Positions 1-8,995 are shown, counted from the first letter of the stretch. The stretch is DNA of 64,000 nt from Mycolicibacterium parafortuitum (GCF_002086815.1 NZ_MVID01000029.1:21135-85134), one strand, 5' to 3'. A program made the numbers and translations. The notes: a model not told the origin generated them from the letters alone.

Positions 1-31
1 GTGCGCGGGAAAACCGCTGGCGCTCCGGTTA

Positions 32-37
32 TACAAT
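32..37 (+). promoter_or_regulatory. -10 hexamer of ilvE, leaderless start
   Basis: TACAAT fits the mycobacterial TANNNT -10 pattern. It ends 7 nt before the ilvE ATG, and no Shine-Dalgarno sequence lies between, so transcription should begin at or next to the A of the start codon. This is inference from sequence; the -35 region is poorly defined. Confidence 0.6.
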
Positions 38-44
38 CGGCTGC

Positions 45-1148
45 ATGACTGAAGGCCTCGAGTTCACCGTTGATCGCGCTGCGAATCCGGCGAGCGACGA
101 GGTACGGGACGGCATCCTCGCCAACCCCGGCTTCGGCAAGTTCCACACCGATCACATGGTGTCGATCGACTACACCACCGACAAGGGCTGGCACGACGCG
201 AAGGTCCTTCCGTACGGGCCGATCGAGCTGGACCCGTCGGCGATCGTGCTGCACTACGCGCAGGAGATCTTCGAGGGCCTGAAGGCCTACCGCTGGGCCG
301 ACGGTTCGATCGTGTCGTTCCGGCCCGAGGCCAACGCGGCCCGGCTGCGCGCGTCGGCGCGCCGGCTGGCGATGCCCGAGCTGCCCGACGAGGTGTTCCT
401 CGAATCGCTGCGCCAGCTGATCGCCGTCGACGAGAAGTGGGTGCCGCCGGCAGGCGGCGAAGAGTCGCTGTACCTGCGGCCCTTCATGATCGCGACCGAA
501 CCCGGCCTCGGCGTGCGCCCGGCCGACCATTACCGCTACCTGGTGATCGGCTCGCCCGCGGGTGCGTACTTCCCGCGGGGCATCAAGCCGGTCAGCGTGT
601 GGCTGTCCCACGAATACGTGCGGGCCTCGCCGGGTGGGACAGGCGCCGCGAAGTTCGGCGGCAACTACGCCGCGTCGCTGCTGGCGCAGGCCGAGGCGGC
701 CTCACACGGCTGCGATCAGGTGGTCTGGCTGGACGCGATCGAACGCCGCTACATCGAGGAAATGGGTGGGATGAACCTGTTCTTCGTGCTCGGCAGCGGC
801 GGCACCGCGCGGCTGGTGACACCGGAACTGTCCGGTTCACTGCTGCCGGGCATCACCCGGAGTTCGTTGCTGCAGTTGGCAACTGACGCCGGTTTCGCCG
901 TCGAGGAGCGCAAGATCGACGTCGACGAGTGGCAGAAGAAGGCCGCCGCGGGGGAGATCACCGAGGTGTTCGCGTGCGGTACCGCCGCCGTCATCACCCC
1001 GGTGTCGCACGTGAAGTACGGGGACGGCGAGTTCACCATCGCCGACGGCGAACCCGGCGAGATCACCATGGCGCTGCGCGACACCCTGACCGGGATCCAG
1101 CGCGGCACCTTCGCCGACACCCATGGCTGGATGACGCGGCTGTCCTAA
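45..1148 (+). CDS. ilvE: branched-chain amino acid aminotransferase
   Basis: A 367-aa fold-type IV PLP aminotransferase that transaminates Leu, Ile and Val with 2-oxoglutarate/glutamate in the cytosol. The PLP lysine is K203 in the motif GAAKFGGNYAAS. The substrate-domain segment YLRPFMIATEPGLGV and the C-terminal CGTAAVITPV loop are typical of the family, and the length matches mycobacterial IlvE (Rv2210c type). The ATG is the first in frame and fits a leaderless message. The stop overlaps the stop of the convergent cobS by 4 bp. Family identity is clear; regulation is not visible beyond the promoter. Confidence 0.95.
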   Translation: MTEGLEFTVDRAANPASDEVRDGILANPGFGKFHTDHMVSIDYTTDKGWHDAKVLPYGPIELDPSAIVLHYAQEIFEGLKAYRWADGSIVSFRPEANAARLRASARRLAMPELPDEVFLESLRQLIAVDEKWVPPAGGEESLYLRPFMIATEPGLGVRPADHYRYLVIGSPAGAYFPRGIKPVSVWLSHEYVRASPGGTGAAKFGGNYAASLLAQAEAASHGCDQVVWLDAIERRYIEEMGGMNLFFVLGSGGTARLVTPELSGSLLPGITRSSLLQLATDAGFAVEERKIDVDEWQKKAAAGEITEVFACGTAAVITPVSHVKYGDGEFTIADGEPGEITMALRDTLTGIQRGTFADTHGWMTRLS

Positions 1149-1876
1149 CGGACCGCCAGCCCCAACGCGGCCACCGTCGTCGCGACCTCCAGCGCTGCGC
1201 CGAACACATCGCCGGTGACCCCGCCGAATCGGCGCACGCAGTGCGCGACCAGTCCGGCGCCGACCGCGACGGCGACGATCACCGCCAGCGGTCCCTGCCA
1301 CGGACGATCACCCACCAGCGCCGCCAAGGTGGCGACTGCCACCAGCCACGCGCCCACCACCCACCGGGGCTGGGTGCCCGCGACCAGCGTGCCCAGGGTG
1401 CTGCCGGCCGCCGCGGGGACCCCGCGCCGGCAGGCGGCCACCACCGCGACCCGGCCGGTGAGCACCGCGACCGCCACCGCCGCGGCGCCCGCCTGGCTGA
1501 ACGCGATGGACTGCACCAACACCGTGACCGCCACCGCGGCCACCCCGAACGGTCCGGCCCGGCCGTCGCGCATCACCGCCAGCGCACGCTCCGGCGGCCC
1601 GTAACAACCCAACGCGTCGGTGGTGTCGGCCAGGCCGTCGATGTGTAACCCGCGGGTGGCCAGCAGCAGCACCGCGACGGTCAGCGCCCCGGCGAGGAGG
1701 CTGTGCTCGCCGAACGCCCACCCGGCGAACCAGCACACGGCCGCGGCGAGGCCGCCGAGTGCCGCGCCGGCCACCGGCAGCGCGGTCAGTGCGCCGCGCC
1801 CGATCACCGCATTCGCGCGCGCAGGTACCGGAAGGACCGTCGCGAACGCGAAAGCGCCTGCCAGCGAACGGAACAC
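1145..1876 (-). CDS. cobS: adenosylcobinamide-GDP ribazoletransferase (cobalamin synthase)
   Basis: A 243-aa, very hydrophobic CobS-family membrane enzyme. It joins adenosylcobinamide-GDP to alpha-ribazole (phosphate) in the last steps of cobalamin synthesis. The N-terminal FATVLPVPAR stretch and the segment GLHIDGLADTTDALGC, holding the conserved acidic HxDGxxDxxD-type motif, are visible, followed by several membrane segments. The GTG start lies 5 nt after the cobT stop, so it is probably co-transcribed and coupled with cobT. The gene encodes only nucleotide-loop assembly. No cobalamin riboswitch is visible upstream of the operon. Confidence 0.93.
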   Translation of the reverse strand: MFRSLAGAFAFATVLPVPARANAVIGRGALTALPVAGAALGGLAAAVCWFAGWAFGEHSLLAGALTVAVLLLATRGLHIDGLADTTDALGCYGPPERALAVMRDGRAGPFGVAAVAVTVLVQSIAFSQAGAAAVAVAVLTGRVAVVAACRRGVPAAAGSTLGTLVAGTQPRWVVGAWLVAVATLAALVGDRPWQGPLAVIVAVAVGAGLVAHCVRRFGGVTGDVFGAALEVATTVAALGLAVR

Positions 1877-1881
1877 GGGTG

Positions 1882-2937
1882 TTAGGCCTCGCCGATCCCG
1901 GCTTCCTCGAACGTCGCCATCGACGCGAGGGTGGCCACCGCGGCGCGCAGCACCGGCAGCGCGACCACCGCCCCGGATCCCTCACCGAGGCGCATGTCGA
2001 GCTCCACGATCGGGGACAGCTCCAGGCGCTGCAGCGCCAGGGTGTGCGCGGGCTCGGTGGAGCGGTGCCCGGCCCGCCACCACTGCCGGGCCCCCGGCGC
2101 CAACCGGTCGGCGGCCAGCGCGGCGGCGGTGACCACCATCCCGTCCAGCAGCACCGGCGTCTTGCGGACGGCGGCCTGCGCGCAGAAACCCGTCATCGCC
2201 GCGAGGTCGGCGCCGCCGCAGATCCTCAGCAGTGCAATGGGATCCGCCGACAGGCGGCGGGTGCGGTAGAGCGCGTCGCGAATCGCCGCGGTCTTGCGGG
2301 CCCACCCCGCGTCGTCGATACCGGTGCCGCGGCCGACCACGGCCACCGGCTCCGAATCGGTCAGTGCGGCGATCAACGTGGTGGCCGGCGTGGTGTTGCC
2401 GATACCCATATCGCCGGCGATCAGCAGGTCCGCGCCCGAGTCGACCTCCTCGTCGGCGATCGCGCGGCCCGCGTCGATCGCCTGCACCACCTCGCCGGGG
2501 GTCAGCGCGTCCTCGACGGCGATGTTGCCGCTGGAGCGGCGGATCTTGTGGGCGCCGATCGCGGGGGACAGCGGCTCGTCGGTGTCGACGGCCATGTCGG
2601 CGACGCGAACGGTGGCACCGGCCACCTCGGCGAGCACGTTCACCGCGGCCCCGCCTGCGGCGAAGTTGGCCACCATCGCGGCGGTCACCTCGGGCGGATA
2701 CGCCGACACCCCGGCGCCGGCCACCCCGTGGTCCCCGGCGAACACGACGACCCGGGCACGCTCGAATTGCTGTGGCGGGCACACCCCTTGGCAGGCGGAC
2801 ACCCAGATCGACAGTTCCTCGAGCCGGCCGAGCGCACCGGCGGGCTTGGTCAGCCGCAGCTGGCGCTGCGCCGCCGCGGCGGCGGCATCGGCATCGGGTG
2901 CGGGAATCTCAGGAAAGTAGCCCACCTGCGGTGTCAC
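1882..2937 (-). CDS. cobT: nicotinate-nucleotide-dimethylbenzimidazole phosphoribosyltransferase
   Basis: A 351-aa CobT that transfers phosphoribose from nicotinate mononucleotide to dimethylbenzimidazole, making alpha-ribazole phosphate for the CobS step. Visible family motifs are VVFAGDHGVAGAGVSAYP, GDMGIGNTTPATT, and LGEGSGA near the C-terminus, whose Glu (about E319) corresponds to the catalytic base of the family. The open frame runs on to 3030, but I chose the GTG at 2937 because it forms a GTGA overlap with the stop of the upstream DUF3043 gene and gives the usual length. Middle gene of a three-gene operon (DUF3043-cobT-cobS). Confidence 0.93.
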   Translation of the reverse strand: MTPQVGYFPEIPAPDADAAAAAAQRQLRLTKPAGALGRLEELSIWVSACQGVCPPQQFERARVVVFAGDHGVAGAGVSAYPPEVTAAMVANFAAGGAAVNVLAEVAGATVRVADMAVDTDEPLSPAIGAHKIRRSSGNIAVEDALTPGEVVQAIDAGRAIADEEVDSGADLLIAGDMGIGNTTPATTLIAALTDSEPVAVVGRGTGIDDAGWARKTAAIRDALYRTRRLSADPIALLRICGGADLAAMTGFCAQAAVRKTPVLLDGMVVTAAALAADRLAPGARQWWRAGHRSTEPAHTLALQRLELSPIVELDMRLGEGSGAVVALPVLRAAVATLASMATFEEAGIGEA

Positions 2938-3629
2938 GCAACGGTGGAGCCGCGCTCGACCCGCGGCCGCGGCGCACGCATGCGGCGCAGCTGCGAAGCC
3001 CGGCTGGCGGCGTAAAAGCCGAGCTTCCAACCGGTTTCGGTGTTGTTCGGGAACTTCTGGTCGGCCATCCGGTTGACCTTGCGGCCCAGGAAGAAGCCGT
3101 CGATCACCATGATCAGCACCAGGATCAGCATCGCCGGGGACACCGCCGCCTGCACCTGCACCGACGGCACCGCCAGCATGATGAAGATCATCGCCAGCGC
3201 CGCGGGCATGAACAGGCCCAGCAGATTTCGCCGAGAGTCCACGATGTCGCGCACGTAGGCGCGGACCGGGCCGCGGTCGCGGGGCAGCAGGTAGGCGTCC
3301 TCGCCGGCCATCATCCGCTCGCGGCGCTCGTTCATCTCGGCGCGGCGCTCGGCGCGCTGCACCTTGCGCTCCTGACGCGACAGCTTCGGACGCTGCGCGC
3401 GCATCTCCTTGCGGCGCTTCCTGGCCTCGGCGGTGGTCATCGGGGCCGGGGCCACCGGGCCGCGCCTGCGGGCCGCCTCATTGCGCTTCGGGGTCGGCCT
3501 GCCCTTGGGTGCGGTACCCGCGCGCGGCGCCCCTGCGCCAGTGGTCGCATCGTCGTTCGAGGCATCCTCGGCGGGAACGGAATCGCCCGGATCTCCAGCG
3601 TCGTCACTCTTGCGGCCCAGCAGTTTCAC
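2934..3629 (-). CDS. DUF3043 family membrane protein
   Basis: A 231-aa protein resembling Rv2206. Residues 1-100 are charged and rich in Arg, Lys, Ala and Pro with an RKRRKEMRAQRPKLSRQERK-type basic region. The segment AYVRDIVDSRRNLLGLFMPAAL leads into two hydrophobic segments (about residues 140-185), followed by a basic tail. Function is unknown. It heads the cobT-cobS operon, although a cobalamin role has not been shown to my knowledge. The GTG at 3629 sits 6 nt after a TAACCT hexamer on the minus strand, suggesting a leaderless message for the whole operon. Confidence 0.8.
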   Translation of the reverse strand: MKLLGRKSDDAGDPGDSVPAEDASNDDATTGAGAPRAGTAPKGRPTPKRNEAARRRGPVAPAPMTTAEARKRRKEMRAQRPKLSRQERKVQRAERRAEMNERRERMMAGEDAYLLPRDRGPVRAYVRDIVDSRRNLLGLFMPAALAMIFIMLAVPSVQVQAAVSPAMLILVLIMVIDGFFLGRKVNRMADQKFPNNTETGWKLGFYAASRASQLRRMRAPRPRVERGSTVA

Positions 3630-3635
3630 AGCCCC

Positions 3636-3641
3636 AGGTTA
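3636..3641 (-). promoter_or_regulatory. -10 hexamer of the DUF3043-cobT-cobS operon, leaderless
   Basis: TAACCT on the minus strand ends 6 nt before the GTG start at 3629. With the usual 6-7 nt to the start site, the transcript would begin at the GTG. Inferred from spacing only. Confidence 0.5.
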
Positions 3642-3677
3642 CTTCTTTCGCACCCAGCGGACCCAATCCGCGCCGGT

Positions 3678-3683
3678 TAGTCT
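3678..3683 (+). promoter_or_regulatory. -10 hexamer of the glycerate kinase gene, leaderless
   Basis: TAGTCT ends 6 nt before the GTG at 3690 and no ribosome binding site lies between. It is divergent from the promoter at 3636-3641, so two leaderless promoters sit back to back within about 50 bp. Confidence 0.55.
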
Positions 3684-3689
3684 GCCGGG

Positions 3690-4790
3690 GTGACGGCCAG
3701 CGAGCCCCCCGCCAGAACTGTGCTCATCGCCCCCGACTGCTTCGGCGACAGCCTCACCGCGGTGCAGGCCGCCGACGCGATCGCGCGGGGCTGGTGCGCC
3801 TCGCGGCCCGGCGACGACGTGCGGCGCGCTCCGCAGTCCGACGGTGGACCCGGATTCGTCGACGTGCTCGCCGGGCGCCTCGGGGAGATCCGCACGTCGA
3901 CCGTCAGCGGTCCACTCGACGCCGACGTCGAAGCGCGCTGGGTGCTCGACCCCGATCCGCCGGTCACCGCCTACCTGGAATGTGCGCAGGCCTGCGGGTT
4001 GGCGCTGCTCGACGGACCCCCGACGGTGCACACCGCGCTGGAGGCGCACAGCAGGGGAGTCGGGCAGCTCATCGCCGAGGCGTGCGCCGCCGGAGCCGGC
4101 CGCATCGTGGTCGGGCTCGGCGGCAGCGGCTGTACCGACGGCGGGCGGGCGCTGGTGGAGGCGCTCGGCGGGCTGAGCGCGGCCCGTGAGCTGCTCGACG
4201 GCGTCGAACTGATCGCCGCCAGCGACGTCGAACACCCGCTGCTCGGCCCGATGGGCGCGGCGGCGGTGTTCGGGCCGCAGAAGGGCGCCGACCCCGACAC
4301 CGTCACGATCCTCGAACAGCGGCTGACCGCCTGGGCCGACCAACTCGACGCCGCCGCGGGCCGCCGGGTCAGCGACCAGCCGGGAGCCGGTGCGGCGGGC
4401 GGCATCGGTGCGGCGCTGCTCGCGCTCGGCGGGCGCCGCGAATCGGGGGCCTCGATCGTCGCCGAGCACACCGGGCTTTCAGGCGACGTCGCCGCCGCCG
4501 ACCTGGTGATCACCGGGGAGGGCCGCTTCGACGACCAGTCCCTGCACGGCAAGGTCGTCAGCGCGCTCGCCGCCGCCGCACAGGCCCGCGGCATCCCGGT
4601 CCTGGTCCTCGCGGGCCAGGTCACACTCTCCGCGTCCGAGCTGGCCGGCGCCGGGATCGCGGCGGCGCATTCCGTCACCGACCATGCCGGATCGGTGCGC
4701 ACGGCGATCGAGGATGCGGCCAACCAGCTGGAAGGACTGGCCGCCGAGGTCGCGGCCGGATGGGACAGCAGCGGCAGAAGTGAGGAATAG
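3690..4790 (+). CDS. glycerate kinase (GlxK/GarK family)
   Basis: A 366-aa glycerate kinase of the COG1929 type, phosphorylating D-glycerate with ATP. The N-terminal VLIAPDCFGDSLTAVQAADAIARGW, the SDGGPGFVD motif, the Gly-rich VGLGGSGCTDGG loop and the C-terminal ITGEGRFDDQSLHGK motif are all present in family order. Length agrees with Rv2205c (about 358 aa). The GTG start is supported by the leaderless promoter and by the start of homology a few residues downstream. It stands alone between divergent cobT and the downstream Fe-S carrier gene, which has its own promoter. Confidence 0.92.
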   Translation: MTASEPPARTVLIAPDCFGDSLTAVQAADAIARGWCASRPGDDVRRAPQSDGGPGFVDVLAGRLGEIRTSTVSGPLDADVEARWVLDPDPPVTAYLECAQACGLALLDGPPTVHTALEAHSRGVGQLIAEACAAGAGRIVVGLGGSGCTDGGRALVEALGGLSAARELLDGVELIAASDVEHPLLGPMGAAAVFGPQKGADPDTVTILEQRLTAWADQLDAAAGRRVSDQPGAGAAGGIGAALLALGGRRESGASIVAEHTGLSGDVAAADLVITGEGRFDDQSLHGKVVSALAAAAQARGIPVLVLAGQVTLSASELAGAGIAAAHSVTDHAGSVRTAIEDAANQLEGLAAEVAAGWDSSGRSEE

Positions 4791-4803
4791 GGGCGGAACC
4801 AGG

Positions 4804-4809
4804 TACCGT
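4804..4809 (+). promoter_or_regulatory. possible -10 hexamer of the Fe-S carrier gene
   Basis: TACCGT is the best TANNNT hexamer in the 91-bp gap before the gene at 4882. It would give a leader of about 65 nt carrying the GGGAGA ribosome binding site. No good -35 is seen. Confidence 0.3.
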
Positions 4810-4881
4810 TGATGCAGTGGGGCCCGCCCCGATCGCGGGGGCGACCTGGCTCCACTCACGTACATCCACACGGGAGATTCC

Positions 4882-5259
4882 ATGACTGTTCAGGACGAGT
4901 CGGCTGTGCAGGCTGGCCAGACCACCGAGGCTGCGCACGGCGTGACCCTGACGGATGCTGCGGCCGCCAAGGCGAAGGCGCTCCTCGACCAGGAGGGTCG
5001 CGACGACCTCGCCCTGCGTATCGCCGTACAGCCGGGCGGTTGCGCCGGCCTGCGCTACAACCTGTTCTTCGACGACCGCACGCTCGACGGGGACCTGACC
5101 GTCGAGTTCGACGGTGTCGCGCTGACCGTCGACCGGATGAGCGCCCCGTACGTGCAGGGCGCGACGATCGACTTCGTCGACACCATCGAAAAGCAGGGCT
5201 TCACGATCGACAACCCGAACGCGACGGGCTCCTGCGCCTGCGGCGACTCGTTCAACTGA
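4882..5259 (+). CDS. A-type iron-sulfur cluster carrier (HesB/IscA/ErpA family)
   Basis: A 125-aa protein of the HesB/IscA family (Rv2204c type), which carries Fe-S clusters to apo-proteins in the cytosol. The three conserved cysteines are C54 in QPGGCAGLRY and C118 and C120 in the C-terminal CACGDSF. A Shine-Dalgarno GGGAGA precedes the ATG. Residues 1-20 are a non-conserved lead-in. It lies near the Rieske and cytochrome genes of the window, although a functional link is only a suggestion. Family assignment is firm, but the exact client is unknown. Confidence 0.93.
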   Translation: MTVQDESAVQAGQTTEAAHGVTLTDAAAAKAKALLDQEGRDDLALRIAVQPGGCAGLRYNLFFDDRTLDGDLTVEFDGVALTVDRMSAPYVQGATIDFVDTIEKQGFTIDNPNATGSCACGDSFN

Positions 5260-5272
5260 CGAGCCGCGGCGC

Positions 5273-5908
5273 TCAGTACTGCCCGGCCGTGCGCGGCAGG
5301 TAGGAACAGACCAGAATCTCGTCGTCGATCGACAGCAGCTGTGCGACGGCCTGCTCGTCGGTTTCGGTGGGCGCATTGCGCGAGGAACCGCTGGCGGGCA
5401 GGACGCGCATGGTGAACAGCACCTGCGCCTGCGTCGGTGACGACCGCACCATCTTGTCGATCGACGCCACCTGGGCGCTTTCATACTGCTTGCGGAACGC
5501 GTCGCTGGACAGATTCGCCAGCGCCAGATCCGAGCGGCGCTCCTTGACCGAGTCGAACAGCCCGCACAGCGTGTGCCGCGCCACCCGCTCGTCGTCGCCG
5601 TTGGTCAGCGCGTCGAGGTAGTCCTGGATCGCCGCCTCCGCCGACGCCTCCGTCAACGCGCCGCCCGCCGTCTGCTCGCGGGTTCCGGTTGCCGCCACCG
5701 CGGCGATCGCCCCGATCACCACCGCGAGCGCGGCCACCGCGGCCGCGACGATGAGCCATGTCTTGCGCCCGCGCTTCGGGTACTGCACCGGCGGCGGCAG
5801 CGCACCCGGATAGGGCGGCTGGGGATAGGGCTGCTGCGGATACGGCTCCGGATACATCTGCGGTCCTGCTGGTCCAGCGCCGTATGGGGGCGGGTACGGA
5901 CCAGTCAT
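5273..5908 (-). CDS. Pro/Tyr-rich single-pass membrane protein
   Basis: A 211-aa protein like Rv2203. Residues 1-45 are rich in Pro, Tyr, Gln and Gly (PYPQQPYPQPPYPG), then a basic stop (KRGRK) and one membrane segment (about residues 50-70). The extracytoplasmic domain of about 130 residues contains two cysteines (LCGLF and ILVCSYL), which could form a disulfide. The extracellular part has the look of an NTF2-like/DUF4878 fold, but I cannot prove it. The start ATG is preceded by GGGAGC; the open frame continues upstream without coding character. It is convergent with the Fe-S carrier and function is unknown. Confidence 0.75.
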   Translation of the reverse strand: MTGPYPPPYGAGPAGPQMYPEPYPQQPYPQPPYPGALPPPVQYPKRGRKTWLIVAAAVAALAVVIGAIAAVAATGTREQTAGGALTEASAEAAIQDYLDALTNGDDERVARHTLCGLFDSVKERRSDLALANLSSDAFRKQYESAQVASIDKMVRSSPTQAQVLFTMRVLPASGSSRNAPTETDEQAVAQLLSIDDEILVCSYLPRTAGQY

Positions 5909-6083
5909 AGATTTGCTCCCGGGAAGTCGAACGGATCCTGCGGCATCTACAGTGACCAGGCAGGCACTTATAGGCAGGTTAGCGCAACCCCTCCGCGACA
6001 ACAGGGTGCTGACCTGTCCGGCGCCCTCCGCGCAACGCTGCCGACACAAGCTGACATGCCATGAACAAGAAGGGTGGGACTGC

Positions 6084-7055
6084 GTGACCATCGCGGTGAC
6101 CGGATCGATTGCCACTGACCATCTGATGCGCTTTCCGGGGAAATTCTCCGAGCAGCTGCTCGCCGACCACCTGCAGAAGGTGTCGCTGAGCTTCCTTGTC
6201 GACGATCTCGTCATGCACCGCGGCGGCGTCGCGGGCAACATGGCGTTCGCGATGGGCGTGCTGGGCGGTAACCCGACCCTGGTCGGCGCCGTCGGCGAGG
6301 ACTTCGACGACTACCGCCAATGGCTGACCTCGCACGGGGTCAACTGCGACAGCGTGCTGGTATCGCAGTGCGCCTACACCGCGCGCTTCGTCTGCACCAC
6401 CGATGAGGACATGGCCCAGATCGCGTCCTTCTACCCGGGCGCGATGTCGGAGGCCCGCAACATCAAGCTCGCCGACGTCGTCACGCAGACCGGTACCCCG
6501 GACCTGGTGATCATCGGTGCCAACGATCCCGAGGCGATGTTCCTCTACACCGAGGAATGCCGCGCGCTCGGCCTGGCGTTCGCCGCCGACCCGAGCCAGC
6601 AGCTGGCACGCCTGTCCGGCGAGGAGATCCGCAAGCTGATCGACGGCGCGACCTACCTGTTCACCAACGACTACGAGTGGGACCTGCTGCTGCAGAAGTC
6701 CGGCTGGTCCGAGGCCGAGGTGATGAGCCAGATCCAGCTGCGCGTCACCACGCTGGGCGAGAAGGGCGTCGACCTGGTCGGGCGCGACGGCACCTTCGTC
6801 CACGTCGACGTCGTGCCCGAGACGCACAAGGAAGACCCGACCGGCATCGGCGACGCGTTCCGGGCCGGCTTCCTGACCGGTCGCGACGCCGGACTGTCGC
6901 TGGAGCGGTCCGCGCAGCTGGCCTCGATGGTCGCGACGCTGGTGCTCGAGGCCCCCGGCCCGCAGGAATGGACCTGGAACAGGGACTTGGCCGTGCAGCG
7001 CCTGACCGACGCCTACGGGGCCGAGGCGGCCGCCGAGATTGCCGAGGCGCTCTAG
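6084..7055 (+). CDS. adoK: adenosine kinase, PfkB/ribokinase family
   Basis: A 323-aa PfkB-family sugar kinase matching mycobacterial adenosine kinase (Rv2202c, 324 aa), which phosphorylates adenosine to AMP for purine salvage. The N-terminal VTGSIATDHLMRFPG, the RGGVAGNMAFAMG substrate region and the C-terminal DPTGIGDAFRAGFLTG signature with the catalytic Asp are present. The GTG at 6084 is chosen over upstream in-frame starts because homology begins there and GAAGGGTGGG precedes it. The 175-bp gap to the divergent membrane-protein gene should hold both promoters; I could not place them. Its stop overlaps that of asnB by 4 bp. Confidence 0.92.
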   Translation: MTIAVTGSIATDHLMRFPGKFSEQLLADHLQKVSLSFLVDDLVMHRGGVAGNMAFAMGVLGGNPTLVGAVGEDFDDYRQWLTSHGVNCDSVLVSQCAYTARFVCTTDEDMAQIASFYPGAMSEARNIKLADVVTQTGTPDLVIIGANDPEAMFLYTEECRALGLAFAADPSQQLARLSGEEIRKLIDGATYLFTNDYEWDLLLQKSGWSEAEVMSQIQLRVTTLGEKGVDLVGRDGTFVHVDVVPETHKEDPTGIGDAFRAGFLTGRDAGLSLERSAQLASMVATLVLEAPGPQEWTWNRDLAVQRLTDAYGAEAAAEIAEAL

Positions 7056-8983
7056 AGCTGCACCGGGTAGGACGGCTCGCTGATCGCCGGGGTCACGGTC
7101 TTCTCGACGAAGATCGCGTGCCACAGCATGAAGATCAGCACCGTCCACAACCGGCGGCTGTGATCGCTGGTCCCGCTGCGGTGCTCGTCGAGCATCGCGC
7201 GCACGCCGTTCAGGTCGATCAGCTCGCCGGTTCCCGACGAGCTGATCGTCTCGTGCGCCCAGTCCAGGAGCGCACCCGAGCGCAGCCAGTGCCGGATCGG
7301 CACCGGGAAACCGAGCTTCGGACGGTTCAGCACATGCGCGGGCACGATCGGCTCCAACGCGCGCCGCAGCGCGTACTTCGTCGTCGACCGGGTGATCTTC
7401 TGGTCGTACGGCAGCCGTGACGCGACCGCGAACACCTCCGGGTCCAGGAACGGCACCCGCAGCTCCAGCGAGTTGGCCATCGTCATCTTGTCGGCCTTGA
7501 CCAGGATGTCCCCGCGCAGCCAGGTGAACAGGTCGATGTGCTGCATCCGGGCGACCGGATCCCAGCCCTGCGACTGCGCGTACACCGGCGAGGTCACGTC
7601 GGTGTGCACCCAGTCGGGACGGAACCGCCGCAGCACGGCGCGCAGCTGCGCGTCGGAGAAGCTGCGGGCATTGCCGTAGTAGCGCTCCTCCAGCGTCAGC
7701 GAGCCGCGATGCAGCAGGCTCTTGCCGCGCATGCCCTCCGGCAACGGCTGGGCCATCCTTCCGACCGACCGGCGCAGTCCGCGCGGCAGATAGTCGAACG
7801 GCTTCAGCGACAGCGGCTCGCGGTAGATGGTGTAGCCGCCGAACAACTCGTCGGCGCCCTCACCGGAGAGCACCACCTTGACGTGCTTGCGGGCCTCCTT
7901 GGCGATGAAGTACAGCGGCACCAGCGCCGGGTCGGCCACCGGCTCATCGAGATACCAGACGATCTCGGGCAGCGCCGAGACGAACTCCTCCTGGTGGACG
8001 ACCTTCGCGACGTGGCGCGCACCGATCGCCTCCGCGGAGGCGACCGCGACGTCGACCTCCGAGAAGCCCTCGCGTTCAAAGCCGGTGGTGAACGTGATCA
8101 GGCGCGGGTTGTGGCGCATCGCCAGCGCCGCGATCGCCGTCGAATCGATGCCGCCCGACAGGAACGCGCCCACTGTGACGTCGGCGCGCATGTGCTTGGC
8201 GACGGAGTCCTCGAGCGCGGCGGTGATCTCGTCGTAGCGGGCCTGCTCGGCACCGGCTGTGAACGGCACCGCCGCGAAGCGGGGCCGGAAATAGCGCGTC
8301 ACCTCGGGCTGCGCGCCCGGCCGCACCCGCGCGAAGCTGCCCGACTCCAGCCGGCGGATCCCGCGCTGCAGCGTCTCCGGTTCGGGCACGTACTGCAGCA
8401 CGGTGTAGTGCTGGACGGCGCGCTCGTCGATCGCCAGGTCGATACCCAGCGGCTCGGCGACGTCGAGCAGGCACTTCTTCTCGCTGCCGACGACCGTCCC
8501 GCTGGCGCTGGTCGCCATGTAGAGCGGTTTGATGCCGAACGGATCCCGCGCGCAGAACAGTTCCTGCTCGACGGTGTCCCACAGCGCGAACGCGAACATG
8601 CCCCGCAGCCGGTGCAGCGCATCGGGGCCCCAGTGGTGGTAGGCGGCCAGGATCGCCTCGCCGTCACCGTCGGTGTGGAACACCGCACCGAATTCGGCGG
8701 CGAGCTCTTCGCGAAGCTCCAGATAGTTGTAGATCTCACCGTTGAACACGAGCGTGTAGCGCTGCGGCGCATCCGCCGGGCCCCACTGCAGCGGTTGGTG
8801 GCTGTGCGCGATGTCGATGATCGACAACCGGTTGAACCCGACCACGACCCGGTCGTCGTGCCAGGTCCCCGGCTCGTCCGGACCCCGGTGGCGCATCTGC
8901 GCCGCCGCCCCTGACATCGCGTCGACCAGGACGGGGGAGACCTCACAGGAGGGGTCGGTTACCAGCGCAAGCAGTCCGCACAC
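7052..8983 (-). CDS. asnB: asparagine synthetase (glutamine-hydrolysing)
   Basis: A 643-aa class II glutamine amidotransferase/asparagine synthetase. After Met removal Cys2 (MCGLLALV) is the glutaminase nucleophile. The N-terminal GATase-II domain covers about residues 1-210 and includes HRGPDEPG and FNGEIYNYLELR. The synthetase domain has the PP-loop SGGIDS at about 276-281, and VLSGEGADELFGGY and LELRVPFLDPE farther on. The protein makes Asn from Asp, Gln and ATP; mycobacterial AsnB (Rv2201) is also discussed as acting on cell-wall amidation. The GTG at 8983 lies 6 nt after CATACT, suggesting a leaderless start. Confidence 0.95.
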   Translation of the reverse strand: MCGLLALVTDPSCEVSPVLVDAMSGAAAQMRHRGPDEPGTWHDDRVVVGFNRLSIIDIAHSHQPLQWGPADAPQRYTLVFNGEIYNYLELREELAAEFGAVFHTDGDGEAILAAYHHWGPDALHRLRGMFAFALWDTVEQELFCARDPFGIKPLYMATSASGTVVGSEKKCLLDVAEPLGIDLAIDERAVQHYTVLQYVPEPETLQRGIRRLESGSFARVRPGAQPEVTRYFRPRFAAVPFTAGAEQARYDEITAALEDSVAKHMRADVTVGAFLSGGIDSTAIAALAMRHNPRLITFTTGFEREGFSEVDVAVASAEAIGARHVAKVVHQEEFVSALPEIVWYLDEPVADPALVPLYFIAKEARKHVKVVLSGEGADELFGGYTIYREPLSLKPFDYLPRGLRRSVGRMAQPLPEGMRGKSLLHRGSLTLEERYYGNARSFSDAQLRAVLRRFRPDWVHTDVTSPVYAQSQGWDPVARMQHIDLFTWLRGDILVKADKMTMANSLELRVPFLDPEVFAVASRLPYDQKITRSTTKYALRRALEPIVPAHVLNRPKLGFPVPIRHWLRSGALLDWAHETISSSGTGELIDLNGVRAMLDEHRSGTSDHSRRLWTVLIFMLWHAIFVEKTVTPAISEPSYPVQL

Positions 8984-8989
8984 GGCGCC

Positions 8990-8995
8990 AGTATG
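8990..8995 (-). promoter_or_regulatory. -10 hexamer of asnB, leaderless
   Basis: CATACT on the minus strand ends 6 nt before the asnB GTG. It departs from TANNNT only at the first base. The hexamer faces the ctaC promoter across a 136-bp divergent region. Confidence 0.45.

Noticed and set aside
3630..3689. Possible cobalamin riboswitch before the DUF3043-cobT-cobS operon
   Set aside because: The gap is only 60 bp and is filled by two leaderless promoters; no B12-box or paired structure fits.
5260..5272. GAGC/GCTC hairpin between the Fe-S carrier gene and the convergent membrane-protein gene
   Set aside because: The stem is four bases with no T-tract, too weak for a terminator.
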